64,000 nt of DNA from contig NZ_JAXCLX010000001.1 of assembly GCF_034044635.1 (NCBI RefSeq), forward strand, positions 2,046,001 to 2,110,000. Direction: 5' to 3'. The DNA comes from Dongia rigui (GTDB lineage: Bacteria > Pseudomonadota > Alphaproteobacteria > Dongiales > Dongiaceae). Shown in pieces: positions 36,739 through 45,442 of the stretch. The notes beneath the pieces are model-generated. The model saw nothing but the letters and a program-made list of their open reading frames with translations. It did no database searches and had not been told where the DNA came from. Made by a program: the position numbers and the translations under genes. Numbering within the stretch: position 1 is the first letter of the stretch; every line of letters starts with the position of its first letter.

Positions 36739-37629
36739 TTACGCCTCGCTGAAGCCCGGAAACTGCATCGAGAACAGCGCGAGGCTGATGGGCGAGAGCG
36801 GTTCGCGGTCCGGGACGATGAGCCCCACCTGCCGGCTGATATCCGGCTCGGTGAGGTCGAGGGCAACGGCGCCGCTCGGCATGCCGAGAACCTGGATGAG
36901 CGATTTCGGCACGATGCTGGAAAGCCTGCCAGAGCGCACATGGGCGCAGAGATTGACCACGGAGTTGGTCTCCAACTGCGGGCGCGGCGCGCAATCGACC
37001 GATTTGAAGATGCTGTCGATGATGCGCCGGTTCTGCATGTTGGGGGTGAGCAGGCAGAGCGGCAATTCGGCGGCCTGGCGCCAAGTGGCGAACTTCGCCT
37101 TCCCCAGTGGCCCTTGTTCGGGCGTCAGCAGGACATAGCGCTCGGTATAAAGCGGGCGCTGCAAGACGCCTTTCAGGGGCTCTGATTCGAGATAGGTGAT
37201 GCCGGCCTCGAGCTCGAAATGATCGATGCCCTGCTGGATCTCGGCCGACGATGTGGACCAGACCGTGACGCGCACCTGCGGGTGCCGGTCGTAAAGCGGG
37301 TCGGTCACCAGGGGCACCAGCGGCAAGGCGGAGGGAATGACGCCGAGGCGCAAATTGCCGGTGAGGGAACGCTTGGCATTCTGGATGCCCTGGCGGAGCG
37401 AGTCGTAATCGGAAAGGATGCGCCGCGCCCAGAGCAGCACCTCCTGCCCTTCCGGCGTGAAGCCCTTGAAGCGCTTGTCGCGCTCGACCAGCGGCACGCC
37501 CAGCTCTTCTTCCAGCTGCTTGATCGCGGTGGAGAGCGCCGGCTGCGTGATGTTGCACGCCGCCGCCGCCCGGGCGAAATGCCGCTCACGCGCGAGTGCT
37601 GCGAGATAGACGAGCTGGCGCACAAGCAT
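36739..37629 (-). CDS. LysR-family regulator downstream of the fds operon
   Basis: A 296-residue LysR-type regulator with a standard N-terminal helix-turn-helix (RHFARAAAACNITQPALST, about 17-35, and KQLEEELGVPLVERDKRF) and an effector-binding domain. It follows fdsD on the same strand with a family B repeat between them. In Cupriavidus and Rhodobacter a LysR-type FdsR controls the fds operon from beside it, so this is a reasonable candidate; control of the MBL hydrolase gene on its other side is equally possible. No operator could be assigned to it directly. Confidence 0.88.
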   Translation of the reverse strand: MLVRQLVYLAALARERHFARAAAACNITQPALSTAIKQLEEELGVPLVERDKRFKGFTPEGQEVLLWARRILSDYDSLRQGIQNAKRSLTGNLRLGVIPSALPLVPLVTDPLYDRHPQVRVTVWSTSSAEIQQGIDHFELEAGITYLESEPLKGVLQRPLYTERYVLLTPEQGPLGKAKFATWRQAAELPLCLLTPNMQNRRIIDSIFKSVDCAPRPQLETNSVVNLCAHVRSGRLSSIVPKSLIQVLGMPSGAVALDLTEPDISRQVGLIVPDREPLSPISLALFSMQFPGFSEA

Positions 37630-37653
37630 GTTGGTGGAGCCCCGTAAACTTAG

Positions 37654-37755
37654 TCGTCATGCCCGGGCTTGGCCCGGGCATCCACGAGTTTGCCAGTAAG
37701 CGGGTGATTTGTGGAAAGAAACTCGTGGATCCCCGCACCAAGTGCGGCGATGACA
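37654..37755. repeat. palindromic repeat, family B, copy 4
   Basis: Left hairpin ATGCCCGGGCTTGGCCCGGGCAT, then CCACGAGTTTGCC and GGAAAGAAACTCGTGGAT arms, then CCCCGCACCAAGTGCGG with a GATGAC end. It sits between fdsD and the LysR gene. Same core as the copies at 8656 and 9664. Confidence 0.85.
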
Positions 37756-37771
37756 AGGGAGGTGTACGTCC

Positions 37772-38008
37772 TCACGCGCTCTTGGCGAGGTCCGGTTGCT
37801 TGGCGGCGAGTTTCTGCAGAGCTTTGCGTGTCAGCGGCTTCAAATCGGCACCACCGGCATTGAGATGGGCGTAGATGCCGCGGCGCATGCGCGGGTCCCA
37901 GAATTTCTCGATATGGACAGCGATGCCCTCGATCGCCTCGCTTTCCGGATAGGATTGGAAGAAATCGGCGATCTGGTTCGCCATGGAGACAAGACGGTTG
38001 TCGTTCAC
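37772..38008 (-). CDS. fdsD: formate dehydrogenase delta subunit
   Basis: The 78-residue product begins NDNRLVSMANQIADFFQSYP, the conserved opening of FdsD, a small accessory subunit needed for maturation or stability of the soluble NAD-dependent formate dehydrogenase. I chose the GTG at 38008 since it yields the usual distance to LVxMANQI; an internal ATG is at 37984. It is the last gene of the fds operon, 13 bases after fdhD. Confidence 0.92.
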   Translation of the reverse strand: MNDNRLVSMANQIADFFQSYPESEAIEGIAVHIEKFWDPRMRRGIYAHLNAGGADLKPLTRKALQKLAAKQPDLAKSA

Positions 38009-38021
38009 GATGGGAGACCCC

Positions 38022-38870
38022 TTAAGGCAGAAGGCGATGTGGATGGGTGAGGCTCAGCACACTGTCGCGCCGCGCCAGGGCCAACAGCGTGAGGCCGGCA
38101 TCATCGGCAAGGCGTGTGGCGAGCGCTGTCGGCGCCGAAACCGAGACCAGAATGGGGAGCCCGGCGATGGCAGTCTTTTGCACCATCTCGAGCGAGCAGC
38201 GGCTGGTGATGAGCGCAAAGCCGCCGGCCGGATCGATCTTTGCTTGGGTGATGGCGCCGATCAGCTTGTCGAGCGCGTTGTGGCGTCCGACATCCTCGCG
38301 CACGAACAGCAGCTGGCCGTCCGTGTCGGCAAAGGCCGCGGCGTGCAGTGCATGGGCCTGGGCATTGTGAACCTGTGCCGCCGGCAGATCGCGCAAGGCC
38401 CGGTCGATGGCGGCCAGGGGCACCCGCGTCGCCGCCGTCACCCGGGGCAGGTCGCGCGCGACCGCCTCAAGCGAATCAAGGCCGCAAAGACCGCAACCCG
38501 TACGCCCGGCAATCGTGCGGCGGCGTTCCTTCAACTGATGGAAGCGTTCGGAAGCGAGATCGATGTTGAGCTCGATGCCCTTTTCATGCGGCACCACCTC
38601 GACATCGCGGATCTCGGCCGCATGCTGAATGATGCCCTCGCTCAGCGAGAAGCCGCGGGCGAAATCCTCGAGATCGGCGGGGCTTGCCATCATCACGGCA
38701 TGGCTGATGCCGTTATAGACCAGGGCCACCGGCACTTCCTCGGCGAGGAAATCGAGGCGGTCCACCTGCGATCCGTCAAAGCCCAGCTGCCGCAGCTTGG
38801 CAGGACGCACCATCGGGGGAAGATCCCCCGCCGATGTCGCCTCGCCAGATTGCTGCAGCTTTTTGGCCAT
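38022..38870 (-). CDS. fdhD: formate dehydrogenase accessory sulfurtransferase
   Basis: FdhD (FdsC in this operon type) moves sulfur from the cysteine desulfurase to the bis-molybdopterin guanine dinucleotide cofactor of formate dehydrogenase, which makes the enzyme active. The 282-residue protein has the functional Cys pair in GRTGCGLCG (C126 and C129) and the conserved FARGFSLSEGII segment. It starts three bases after the fdsA stop, so it is in the same transcript. Both Cys residues of the CxxC loop are intact. Confidence 0.96.
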   Translation of the reverse strand: MAKKLQQSGEATSAGDLPPMVRPAKLRQLGFDGSQVDRLDFLAEEVPVALVYNGISHAVMMASPADLEDFARGFSLSEGIIQHAAEIRDVEVVPHEKGIELNIDLASERFHQLKERRRTIAGRTGCGLCGLDSLEAVARDLPRVTAATRVPLAAIDRALRDLPAAQVHNAQAHALHAAAFADTDGQLLFVREDVGRHNALDKLIGAITQAKIDPAGGFALITSRCSLEMVQKTAIAGLPILVSVSAPTALATRLADDAGLTLLALARRDSVLSLTHPHRLLP

Positions 38871-38873
38871 CGC

Positions 38874-41708
38874 CTACTCGGCTGCCTTGGTGATGCGGCG
38901 CGATGCCTGGCGGAACAGGGCGTTTTCACGCTGCCATTCCGATTGGTGGTTGGAGAGCCGGACCTCGACCGCCGTCACCTTGTATTCCGGGCAATTGGTC
39001 GCCCAGTCTGAGAAGTCGGTGGTGATGACATTGGCGCCGGTCCCAAAATGGTGGAACGTCGTGTAGACCACGCCCGGCTGCATGCGTTCGGAAATGACGG
39101 CCTTGAGGCTCGTCTCGCCGACGCGGCTGATGATGGCGACGTTGTCGCCATCGCGGATGCCGCGCTGCTCGGCGTCGAAGGCATGGATTTCCAGAATGTC
39201 TTCCGGATGCCAGGCGACGTTGCCCGTGCGCCGCGTCTGGGCGCCGACATTGTACTGGCTCAGGATCCGGCCAGTGGTGAGGATGAGCGGGAAGCGCGGC
39301 CCCACCTTCTCTTCCGTCGGCACGAATTCGGTGATCATGAAGCGGCCCTTGCCGCGCACGAACTTGTCGATATGCATGGTCGGCGTGCCGTTGGGGGCGG
39401 CGTCATTGCAGGGCCATTGGATCGAGCCCATCTCCTCGATGCGCTTATAGGAGACGCCCTTGAAGGTCGGGGTGAGGGCCGCGATCTCGTCCATGATCTC
39501 GGACGGATGGCTGTATTTCATCTCATAGCCCAGCGCCTTGCTGAGCATCATGGTCACTTCCCAATCGGCATAACCCGGCACCGGCGGAATCGCCTGGCGC
39601 ACCATGTTGATGCGGCGTTCGGCATTGGTGAAGGTGCCGTCCTTCTCGAGGAAGGTCGTGCCCGGCAGGAAGACATGGGCATAGTTTGCCGTCTCGTTGA
39701 GGAAGATGTCCTGCACGACGACGCATTCCATCGCCTCGAGGCCGGCGGTCACATGCTTGGTGTTGGGGTCGGATTGCGCGATGTCTTCGCCCTGGATGTA
39801 GATGCCCTTGAACGTGCCGTCGACGGCGGCATCCAGCATGTTGGGAATGCGCAGGCCCGGTTCCGGATCCAGCGTCACACCCCAGGCCTGGTTGAACTGC
39901 TCGCGCACCGCATCGGTCGAAATATGGCGATAGCCGGTCAGCTCGTGCGGGAACGAACCCATGTCGCAGGAACCCTGCACATTGTTCTGGCCGCGCAAGG
40001 GATTCACGCCCGCGCCAATGTGCCCGACATTGCCGGTCGCCATGGCAAGGTTCGCCATGCCCATGACCATGGTCGAGCCCTGGCTGTGTTCGGTGACGCC
40101 GAGGCCATAATAGATGGCGGCATTCTTGACGCTGGCATAGAGCCTTGCGGCCGCGCGCACATCGGCGGCTTTGACGCCGGTATACTTCTCCATCTCCTCC
40201 GGCGAATGCCGCTTGTCGGAGACGAAATCGCGCCAGCGGTTGAACTCCATCATGTCGCAGCGTTCGGCGACATAGTCTTCCTTCACCAGCCCTTCGGTGA
40301 CGATGACATGGGCCAGGGCATTGATCATGGCGACATTGGTGCCGGGCTTCAGCGGCAGATGGTAATCGGCCTTGATATGCGCCGACTTCACCAGATCGAT
40401 GCGCCGGGGATCGACGACGATCAGCTTGGCGCCCTGGCGCAGCCGCTTTTTCATATGGCTGCCGAACACAGGATGCGCGTCGGTCGGGTTGGCGCCGATC
40501 ACCATGATGACGTCGGCTTGACGCACGGAATCGAAATTCTGCGTGCCGGCCGACGTGCCGAAGGTCTGCGACAGGCCATAGCCGGTGGGCGAATGGCAGA
40601 CGCGGGCGCAGGTATCGACATTGTTGGTGCCGAAGGCGGCGCGGATCAGCTTTTGCACCAGATAGGCTTCTTCATTGGTGCAGCGCGACGAGGTGATGCC
40701 GCCGACCGAGGTGCGGCCGTATTTCCCCTGGATGCGCTTGAACTCGGATGCTGCGTAATTGATCGCCTCCTCCCAGGATACTTCCTTCCAGGGATCGGTG
40801 ATCTTGGCGCGGATCATCGGCTTGGTGATGCGATCCTGATGCGTCGTGTAGCCCCAGGCGAAACGGCCCTTGACGCAGGAATGGCCGTGATTGGCTTCGC
40901 CGTCCTTATAGGGGACCATGTTGACGACTTCGGTGCCGCGCATCTCGGCCTTGAAGGAACAGCCCACCCCGCAATAGGCGCAGGTGGTGACGACCGAATG
41001 CTCCGGCTGGCCGGCTTCGATGATGGTCTTTTCCATCAGGGTCGCGGTCGGGCAGGCCTGCACGCAGGCGCCGCAGGACACGCATTCCGACCCTAGAAAA
41101 TCTTCCTTCTGCCCCGGCGAGACGGTCGAGGCAAAGCCGCGGCTGTCGATGGTGAGGGCGAATGTCCCCTGCACTTCCTCGCAAGCGCGCACACAGCGCG
41201 AGCAGACGATGCATTTCGAGGCGTCGAAAGTGAAATAGGGATTGCTCTCGTCCTTCACCGCATCGAGATGGTTTTCGCCCTTGAAGCCGTAGCGCACGTC
41301 ACGCAGGCCCACGACGCCCGCCATGTCCTGCAGCTCGCAATTGCCGTTGGCGGGGCAAGTGAGGCAGTCCAGCGGATGGTCGGAGATATAGAGCTCCATG
41401 ATATTGCGGCGGAGCTTGGCGAGCTTGCCGGTCTGGGTCCAGACCTTGAGGCCGTTCTCGACCGGCGTCGTGCAGGAGGCCGGGGTGCCGCGGCGCCCTT
41501 CGATCTCGACCGCGCAAAGCCTGCAGGAGCCGAAGGCCTCGATGCTGTCGGTGGCGCAGAGCTTGGGCACCTTGGTGCCCATCTCGGCGGCGGCACGCAT
41601 GATCGAGGTACCTTCCGGCACCGTCACATCCTGGCCATCGATGGTGAGGGTCACCATCTTGGTGGAGAGGCGGATCGGGGTGCCGTAATCAGTTTCTTTG
41701 ATCAACAT
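38874..41708 (-). CDS. fdsA: NAD-dependent formate dehydrogenase alpha subunit (molybdenum)
   Basis: The 944-residue catalytic subunit oxidises formate to CO2 at a Mo-bis-MGD centre. Its clusters can be traced: [2Fe-2S] at C51/C62/C65/C79; a His-ligated cluster at H111/C115/C118/C124; two ferredoxin clusters (C166/169/172/176 and C209/212/215/219); and the Mo-proximal [4Fe-4S] at C243/246/250/278. The Mo ligand is Cys371 (CARVCHSP), not selenocysteine. Cofactor-binding segments follow. ATG 41708 has AGGAA upstream; the gap to fdsB is 15 bases. Formate oxidation here links to NADH formation through FdsBG. Confidence 0.98.
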   Translation of the reverse strand: MLIKETDYGTPIRLSTKMVTLTIDGQDVTVPEGTSIMRAAAEMGTKVPKLCATDSIEAFGSCRLCAVEIEGRRGTPASCTTPVENGLKVWTQTGKLAKLRRNIMELYISDHPLDCLTCPANGNCELQDMAGVVGLRDVRYGFKGENHLDAVKDESNPYFTFDASKCIVCSRCVRACEEVQGTFALTIDSRGFASTVSPGQKEDFLGSECVSCGACVQACPTATLMEKTIIEAGQPEHSVVTTCAYCGVGCSFKAEMRGTEVVNMVPYKDGEANHGHSCVKGRFAWGYTTHQDRITKPMIRAKITDPWKEVSWEEAINYAASEFKRIQGKYGRTSVGGITSSRCTNEEAYLVQKLIRAAFGTNNVDTCARVCHSPTGYGLSQTFGTSAGTQNFDSVRQADVIMVIGANPTDAHPVFGSHMKKRLRQGAKLIVVDPRRIDLVKSAHIKADYHLPLKPGTNVAMINALAHVIVTEGLVKEDYVAERCDMMEFNRWRDFVSDKRHSPEEMEKYTGVKAADVRAAARLYASVKNAAIYYGLGVTEHSQGSTMVMGMANLAMATGNVGHIGAGVNPLRGQNNVQGSCDMGSFPHELTGYRHISTDAVREQFNQAWGVTLDPEPGLRIPNMLDAAVDGTFKGIYIQGEDIAQSDPNTKHVTAGLEAMECVVVQDIFLNETANYAHVFLPGTTFLEKDGTFTNAERRINMVRQAIPPVPGYADWEVTMMLSKALGYEMKYSHPSEIMDEIAALTPTFKGVSYKRIEEMGSIQWPCNDAAPNGTPTMHIDKFVRGKGRFMITEFVPTEEKVGPRFPLILTTGRILSQYNVGAQTRRTGNVAWHPEDILEIHAFDAEQRGIRDGDNVAIISRVGETSLKAVISERMQPGVVYTTFHHFGTGANVITTDFSDWATNCPEYKVTAVEVRLSNHQSEWQRENALFRQASRRITKAAE

Positions 41709-41723
41709 GATTTGGGTTCCTCG

Positions 41724-43286
41724 TCACTCAGCCGCGGCGCGGTGGCCGGCGGGCCGGTTGAAATCTTCCGGGAAATGGCGGACGGCGCTTTGCACTGGGA
41801 AGGGTGTGAGGCCCCCCAGCGCGCAGAGCGAGCCATCCAGCATGGTGTCGCAAAGGTCGGCCAGCAGCTCCATGTTCTTCTGCCGGTTCTCGTCATTGCG
41901 GATGCGGTCGATGACTTCTACGCCGCGGGTCGAGCCGATGCGGCAGGGCGTGCATTTGCCGCAGGATTCGATGGCGCAGAATTCCATCGCGAAGCGGGCC
42001 TGCAGCGCCATGTCGACGCTATCGTCGAAGACGACGATGCCGCCATGACCCAGCATGCCCTTGGCGGCCGCCATGGCTTCGTAATCCAAGGGCGTGTCGA
42101 GGAGGCTGGTCGGGAAATAGGCACCCAGGGGGCCACCCACCTGCACGGCGCGGATCGGCTTGCCCGATGCAGTGCCGCCGCCGAAATCCTCGATCACCTG
42201 GCGCAGCGTGATGCCGAAGGCTTTCTCGATGAGGCCGCCATGTTTCACATTGCCGGCGAGCTGCAGCGGCATTGTGCCGCGCGAGCGGCCCATGCCGAAA
42301 TCCTTGTAGAAGGCGGGACCCTTGTCGAGGATGGTCGGCACTGCCACGAAGGACAGCACGTTGTTGATGACGGTCGGTTGGCCAAAGAGGCCCTTGATGG
42401 CGGGCAGCGGCGGCTTGGCGCGTACCATGCCGCGCTTGCCTTCGAGACTCTCCAGCAGCGACGTCTCTTCGCCGCAGATATAGGCACCGGCGCCGAGACG
42501 CAGTTCCAGATCGAAGGCCTTGCCCGAGCCCGCGACATCGGGGCCGAGATAGCCTTTGCGGTTGGCGGCGACGATCGCCTTTTCCATCTGCGCATAGGCC
42601 ACCGGGTATTCGCTGCGGATATAGACGAAGCCCTTGGTGGCACCCACGGCGAGACCGGCGATGGTCATGCCTTCGATCAGCAGGAATGGATCGCCTTCCA
42701 TGATCATGCGGTCGGCAAAGGTGCCGCTGTCGCCTTCATCGGCATTGCAGACAATGTATTTCTGCTGCGCTTCAAGGCCCAGCACGGTCTTCCACTTGAT
42801 GCCGGTCGGGAAACCGGCGCCACCGCGGCCGCGCAGGCCCGATTCCGTTACCGCCGTGACGATTGCCTCGCCGCTCATATGCGCCGCCGCCTTGAGGCCG
42901 CGATAGCCGTCATGGGCGATATAGTCTTCGATGTCGGTTGGATCGGTGATGCCGCAGCGCGCGAAAGTGAGGCGCTCCTGGTGCTTGAGATACGGCACTT
43001 CTTCCGGTCGGCCGATGCAGAGCTTATGTGTGCGGCCGCCGTTGAGGAAATCCGCCTCGAACAGCGAGGCGACGTCTTCCGGTGCCACCGGGCCATAGGC
43101 GATGCGGCCTTCCGGTGTCACCACTTCGATCATCGGTTCCAGCCACAGCATGCCGCGGCTGCCATTGCGGATGAATTTGATCTCGATCTTGCGCACCAGG
43201 GCCTCGACCTCGATCGCGCGCAGGACCTCATCGGCGCCGCAGGCAACGGCCGCGGAATCGCAAGGGATGTAAATGGTCGTCGCCAT
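41724..43286 (-). CDS. fdsB: NAD-dependent formate dehydrogenase beta subunit (FMN, NAD)
   Basis: The 520-residue flavin subunit transfers electrons from FdsA to NAD. It resembles NuoF/HoxF with the FMN and NADH motifs GRGGAGFPTGIKWK and GAYICGEETSLLESLEG, and a [4Fe-4S] site in ESCGKCTPCRIGS. The N-terminal 115 residues are a thioredoxin-like region as in NuoE-NuoF fusions. The start at 43286 overlaps the fdsG stop (ATGA), so the longer frame is rejected. Together with fdsG and fdsA it forms the soluble enzyme. Confidence 0.98.
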   Translation of the reverse strand: MATTIYIPCDSAAVACGADEVLRAIEVEALVRKIEIKFIRNGSRGMLWLEPMIEVVTPEGRIAYGPVAPEDVASLFEADFLNGGRTHKLCIGRPEEVPYLKHQERLTFARCGITDPTDIEDYIAHDGYRGLKAAAHMSGEAIVTAVTESGLRGRGGAGFPTGIKWKTVLGLEAQQKYIVCNADEGDSGTFADRMIMEGDPFLLIEGMTIAGLAVGATKGFVYIRSEYPVAYAQMEKAIVAANRKGYLGPDVAGSGKAFDLELRLGAGAYICGEETSLLESLEGKRGMVRAKPPLPAIKGLFGQPTVINNVLSFVAVPTILDKGPAFYKDFGMGRSRGTMPLQLAGNVKHGGLIEKAFGITLRQVIEDFGGGTASGKPIRAVQVGGPLGAYFPTSLLDTPLDYEAMAAAKGMLGHGGIVVFDDSVDMALQARFAMEFCAIESCGKCTPCRIGSTRGVEVIDRIRNDENRQKNMELLADLCDTMLDGSLCALGGLTPFPVQSAVRHFPEDFNRPAGHRAAAE

Positions 43287-43765
43287 CAGCGCAGCTCCCC
43301 GGCAATCTTGTCGAACTTGGCGGGCGTCACGCGGCCATGCAGCTTGCCGTCGACCATCATCGATGGCGCGCAGGCGCACAGCCCTAAGCAATAGACGGCC
43401 TCGAAGGTGATGCGCTTATCCGCCGTGGTTTCGCCCAGTTCGACGCGGAGATGCTTCTTGATATGCTCTTCCAGATCGCGCCCGGCCATCGACTGGCAGG
43501 CTTCGGCGCGGCAGACCTTCACCACATGGCGGCCGGCCGGCGCTTTCCGGAAGTCGTGGTAGAAGGTGAGGACGCCATGCACTTCGGCGCGGGAGAGGTT
43601 GAGTTCGTCGGCGATCACGGGGACGACGGTGGCATCGACATAGCCGAATGCGTCGTTGAGGGCGTGCAGAATGGGCATCAATGCGCCATCCAGCGATTTC
43701 TTCTCCTGAACGATGCTGAGGGCGGCTTTCGCATCCCAGGACCTAGCGGCGGCTAATCCCGACAT
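43286..43765 (-). CDS. fdsG: NAD-dependent formate dehydrogenase gamma subunit
   Basis: The 159-residue first gene of the operon is NuoE-like. Its thioredoxin-fold [2Fe-2S] site has the four cysteines in VKVCRAEACQ and YCLGLCACAP. It works with FdsB in the electron path to NAD. ATG at 43765 has AAGGAAA upstream. The promoter should lie in 43766-43944, where inverted AATCC/GGATT motifs occur. Confidence 0.97.
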   Translation of the reverse strand: MSGLAAARSWDAKAALSIVQEKKSLDGALMPILHALNDAFGYVDATVVPVIADELNLSRAEVHGVLTFYHDFRKAPAGRHVVKVCRAEACQSMAGRDLEEHIKKHLRVELGETTADKRITFEAVYCLGLCACAPSMMVDGKLHGRVTPAKFDKIAGELR

Positions 43766-43859
43766 TCAATTTTCCTTCCGGTGACCGGCGTCTCTCTTGG
43801 GGCCCAGAATTAGGGCCTTGGTGCCGGTCTTGGTGTCCTCAAAGCGACATCCACTCAGT

Positions 43860-43893
43860 AATCCACAACCCGCGTGGTGGATTCAAATCCGCC
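43860..43893. promoter_or_regulatory. candidate operator upstream of the fds operon
   Basis: Arms AATCCAC (43860-43866) and GTGGATT (43877-43883) are perfect inverted repeats with a ten-base spacer, and GGTGGATTCAAATCCGCC (43876-43893) is a second, near-perfect palindrome sharing the middle arm. Three AATCC half-sites in 31 bases upstream of fdsG suit cooperative binding by a regulator such as a LysR protein. Confidence 0.55.
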
Positions 43894-43944
43894 GCGGTTA
43901 TGATCTAATAAAAGAAATTTATCAAAATCGATAAAGAACGGCTA

Positions 43945-44472
43945 TCAAAGAGCGTTCTGGGGCTCGCCGGCCGCCAGGGCCGTGAAGGGCGGCGGGTAAA
44001 TTATCTTTCCTTTTCTACCACTTAATGCGCCAGGGATCAATTCCAGGGCCATCAAATAGGGTCCGGCAAAGGGGCTTTCGAAACCTTGTGCCAGCGTCGC
44101 CGAAAAGCCGAAGCGGCTGTAATAACTGGGATGGCCCAGGACGATGACCGCCTGCCAGTCATGTTGCACTGCAGCGACAAGCCCGGCCCGGGTGAGAGCC
44201 GTCCCGATCCCGCGGTTCTGATGCGGGGGCAACACGGCGAGTGGCGCCAGGGCCAAACCCATGACCGTGTCATCATCAACGTCGATCACCAGCGGGCTGA
44301 ACAGGATATGACCGACGATGGTGCCGTTCTCACGCGCCACCAGCGAAAGGACCGCCAAATCACTGTGGGTGAGGTCGGCCACCAGCCTGCCTTCATGCGG
44401 CGTGCCGAAAGCAGCGTCATGGAGCTTGGAAATGGGCGCCAGGTCGGCCGCTGTTGCAGCTTTGATATCCAT
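43945..44472 (-). CDS. GNAT-family N-acetyltransferase
   Basis: A 175-residue acetyltransferase of the GCN5 family. It shows the acetyl-CoA motif with LALAPLAVLPPHQNRGIGTALTRAGL cut to PPHQNRGIGTALT (motif A, about residues 83-95) and the preceding strand GHILFSPLVI. By family it acetylates an amine of a small molecule or protein from acetyl-CoA; the substrate cannot be told. It lies upstream of fdsG on the same strand but 179 bases away, with its own promoter likely; it diverges from the carbon-nitrogen hydrolase gene. Confidence 0.85.
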   Translation of the reverse strand: MDIKAATAADLAPISKLHDAAFGTPHEGRLVADLTHSDLAVLSLVARENGTIVGHILFSPLVIDVDDDTVMGLALAPLAVLPPHQNRGIGTALTRAGLVAAVQHDWQAVIVLGHPSYYSRFGFSATLAQGFESPFAGPYLMALELIPGALSGRKGKIIYPPPFTALAAGEPQNAL

Positions 44473-44560
44473 CTATGAGATATAAGCGTCTCGCTGCTGA
44501 CGCCAAGCTTAAGATAGCGTCGCACCGCTCAATTCTCTCGTGAAGAAAGTCGGCCCTTCT

Positions 44561-45343
44561 ATGCGTCTCGCCTTGTTGCAGAACGATTCCGTGCCGCTCG
44601 ATACCGATTGGCAATTCACCGCTTTGGCCGAGGTGGCACAGCATCTCTCCGGCGCCGCCGATCTGCTGGTGACGCCGGAACTGTTCATGGCCGGCTACCG
44701 CATCCCGGTGGATGACATGCGCCGCTTGGCCCAACCCGCCGATGGCCCCTTCGCGCAGAAAGTGGCGCGGCTCGCGCGTGAAACGCAAGTTGCCATCCTC
44801 TATGGCTTTGCCGAAAGGGATGGCACGCGCATCTATAATTCGGTGCAGGCTTTCGATGGCACGGGCCAGAAACTGGCACTCTATCGCAAACTGCATCTAC
44901 CCTCCGATGTTGAGCGCGAGATATTTTCGACCGGCGACCGGCTTGTGACGTTCGACCTCGGCGGATTCAGGATCGCACCACTCATCTGCTACGACGTCGA
45001 GTTTCCCGAAACCGTGCGCGCCTGTGCGCAAGCGGGCGCCGACGTCGTCGTGGCACCCACCGCCTTGCGCCAGCACTGGTCGCAGATCGCCGAGATGATG
45101 ATCCCCATCCGTGCCCTGGAAAACGGCCTCTTCCTCGCTTATGCCAACCAGGCAGGGACCGAGGCGGATTGGGACTATGCCGGCCTCTCCTGCATCATCG
45201 CCCCGGATGGCCGGCCCCTGGCCCGCGCCGGTGACCAGCCCGCCCTAATCCTCGCCGAACTCGACAAAGCGGAAATTACCGCCGCGCGCTCCAAACTCAC
45301 CTATCTCCACGACGCGCGCTTCACCGTGACGGGACCTGTGTGA
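44561..45343 (+). CDS. carbon-nitrogen hydrolase (nitrilase superfamily)
   Basis: The 260-residue enzyme has the family triad: Glu40 in LVTPELFMAG, Lys110 in YRKLHLPSD and Cys143 in LICYDVEFPE. Members hydrolyse nitriles, amides or carbamoyl groups to release ammonia or an amine; sub-family cannot be fixed, though size and motif spacing suit an aliphatic amidase or N-carbamoyl-amino-acid hydrolase. The start at 44561 matches typical N-termini; a GTG at 44540 adds seven residues. It precedes the APH-like kinase on the same strand by 99 bases. A second member is at 59482. Confidence 0.88.
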   Translation: MRLALLQNDSVPLDTDWQFTALAEVAQHLSGAADLLVTPELFMAGYRIPVDDMRRLAQPADGPFAQKVARLARETQVAILYGFAERDGTRIYNSVQAFDGTGQKLALYRKLHLPSDVEREIFSTGDRLVTFDLGGFRIAPLICYDVEFPETVRACAQAGADVVVAPTALRQHWSQIAEMMIPIRALENGLFLAYANQAGTEADWDYAGLSCIIAPDGRPLARAGDQPALILAELDKAEITAARSKLTYLHDARFTVTGPV

Positions 45344-45442
45344 CATTTGCGGCGCGCGTGGCCATTTCGTGCCGCTCTCTTGCAAGTGAACCCGGCACCC
45401 CTCTAAGAGACTGCCTCGACGACGCATCATTTGAACAGACCC

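Noticed and set aside
41594-41708. Selenocysteine in fdsA
   Set aside because: No in-frame TGA; the Mo-ligand position is a Cys codon (residue 371).
39048-43394. Two long plus-strand frames opposite fdsA and fdsB
   Set aside because: Both are antisense shadows of strongly conserved formate dehydrogenase subunits.
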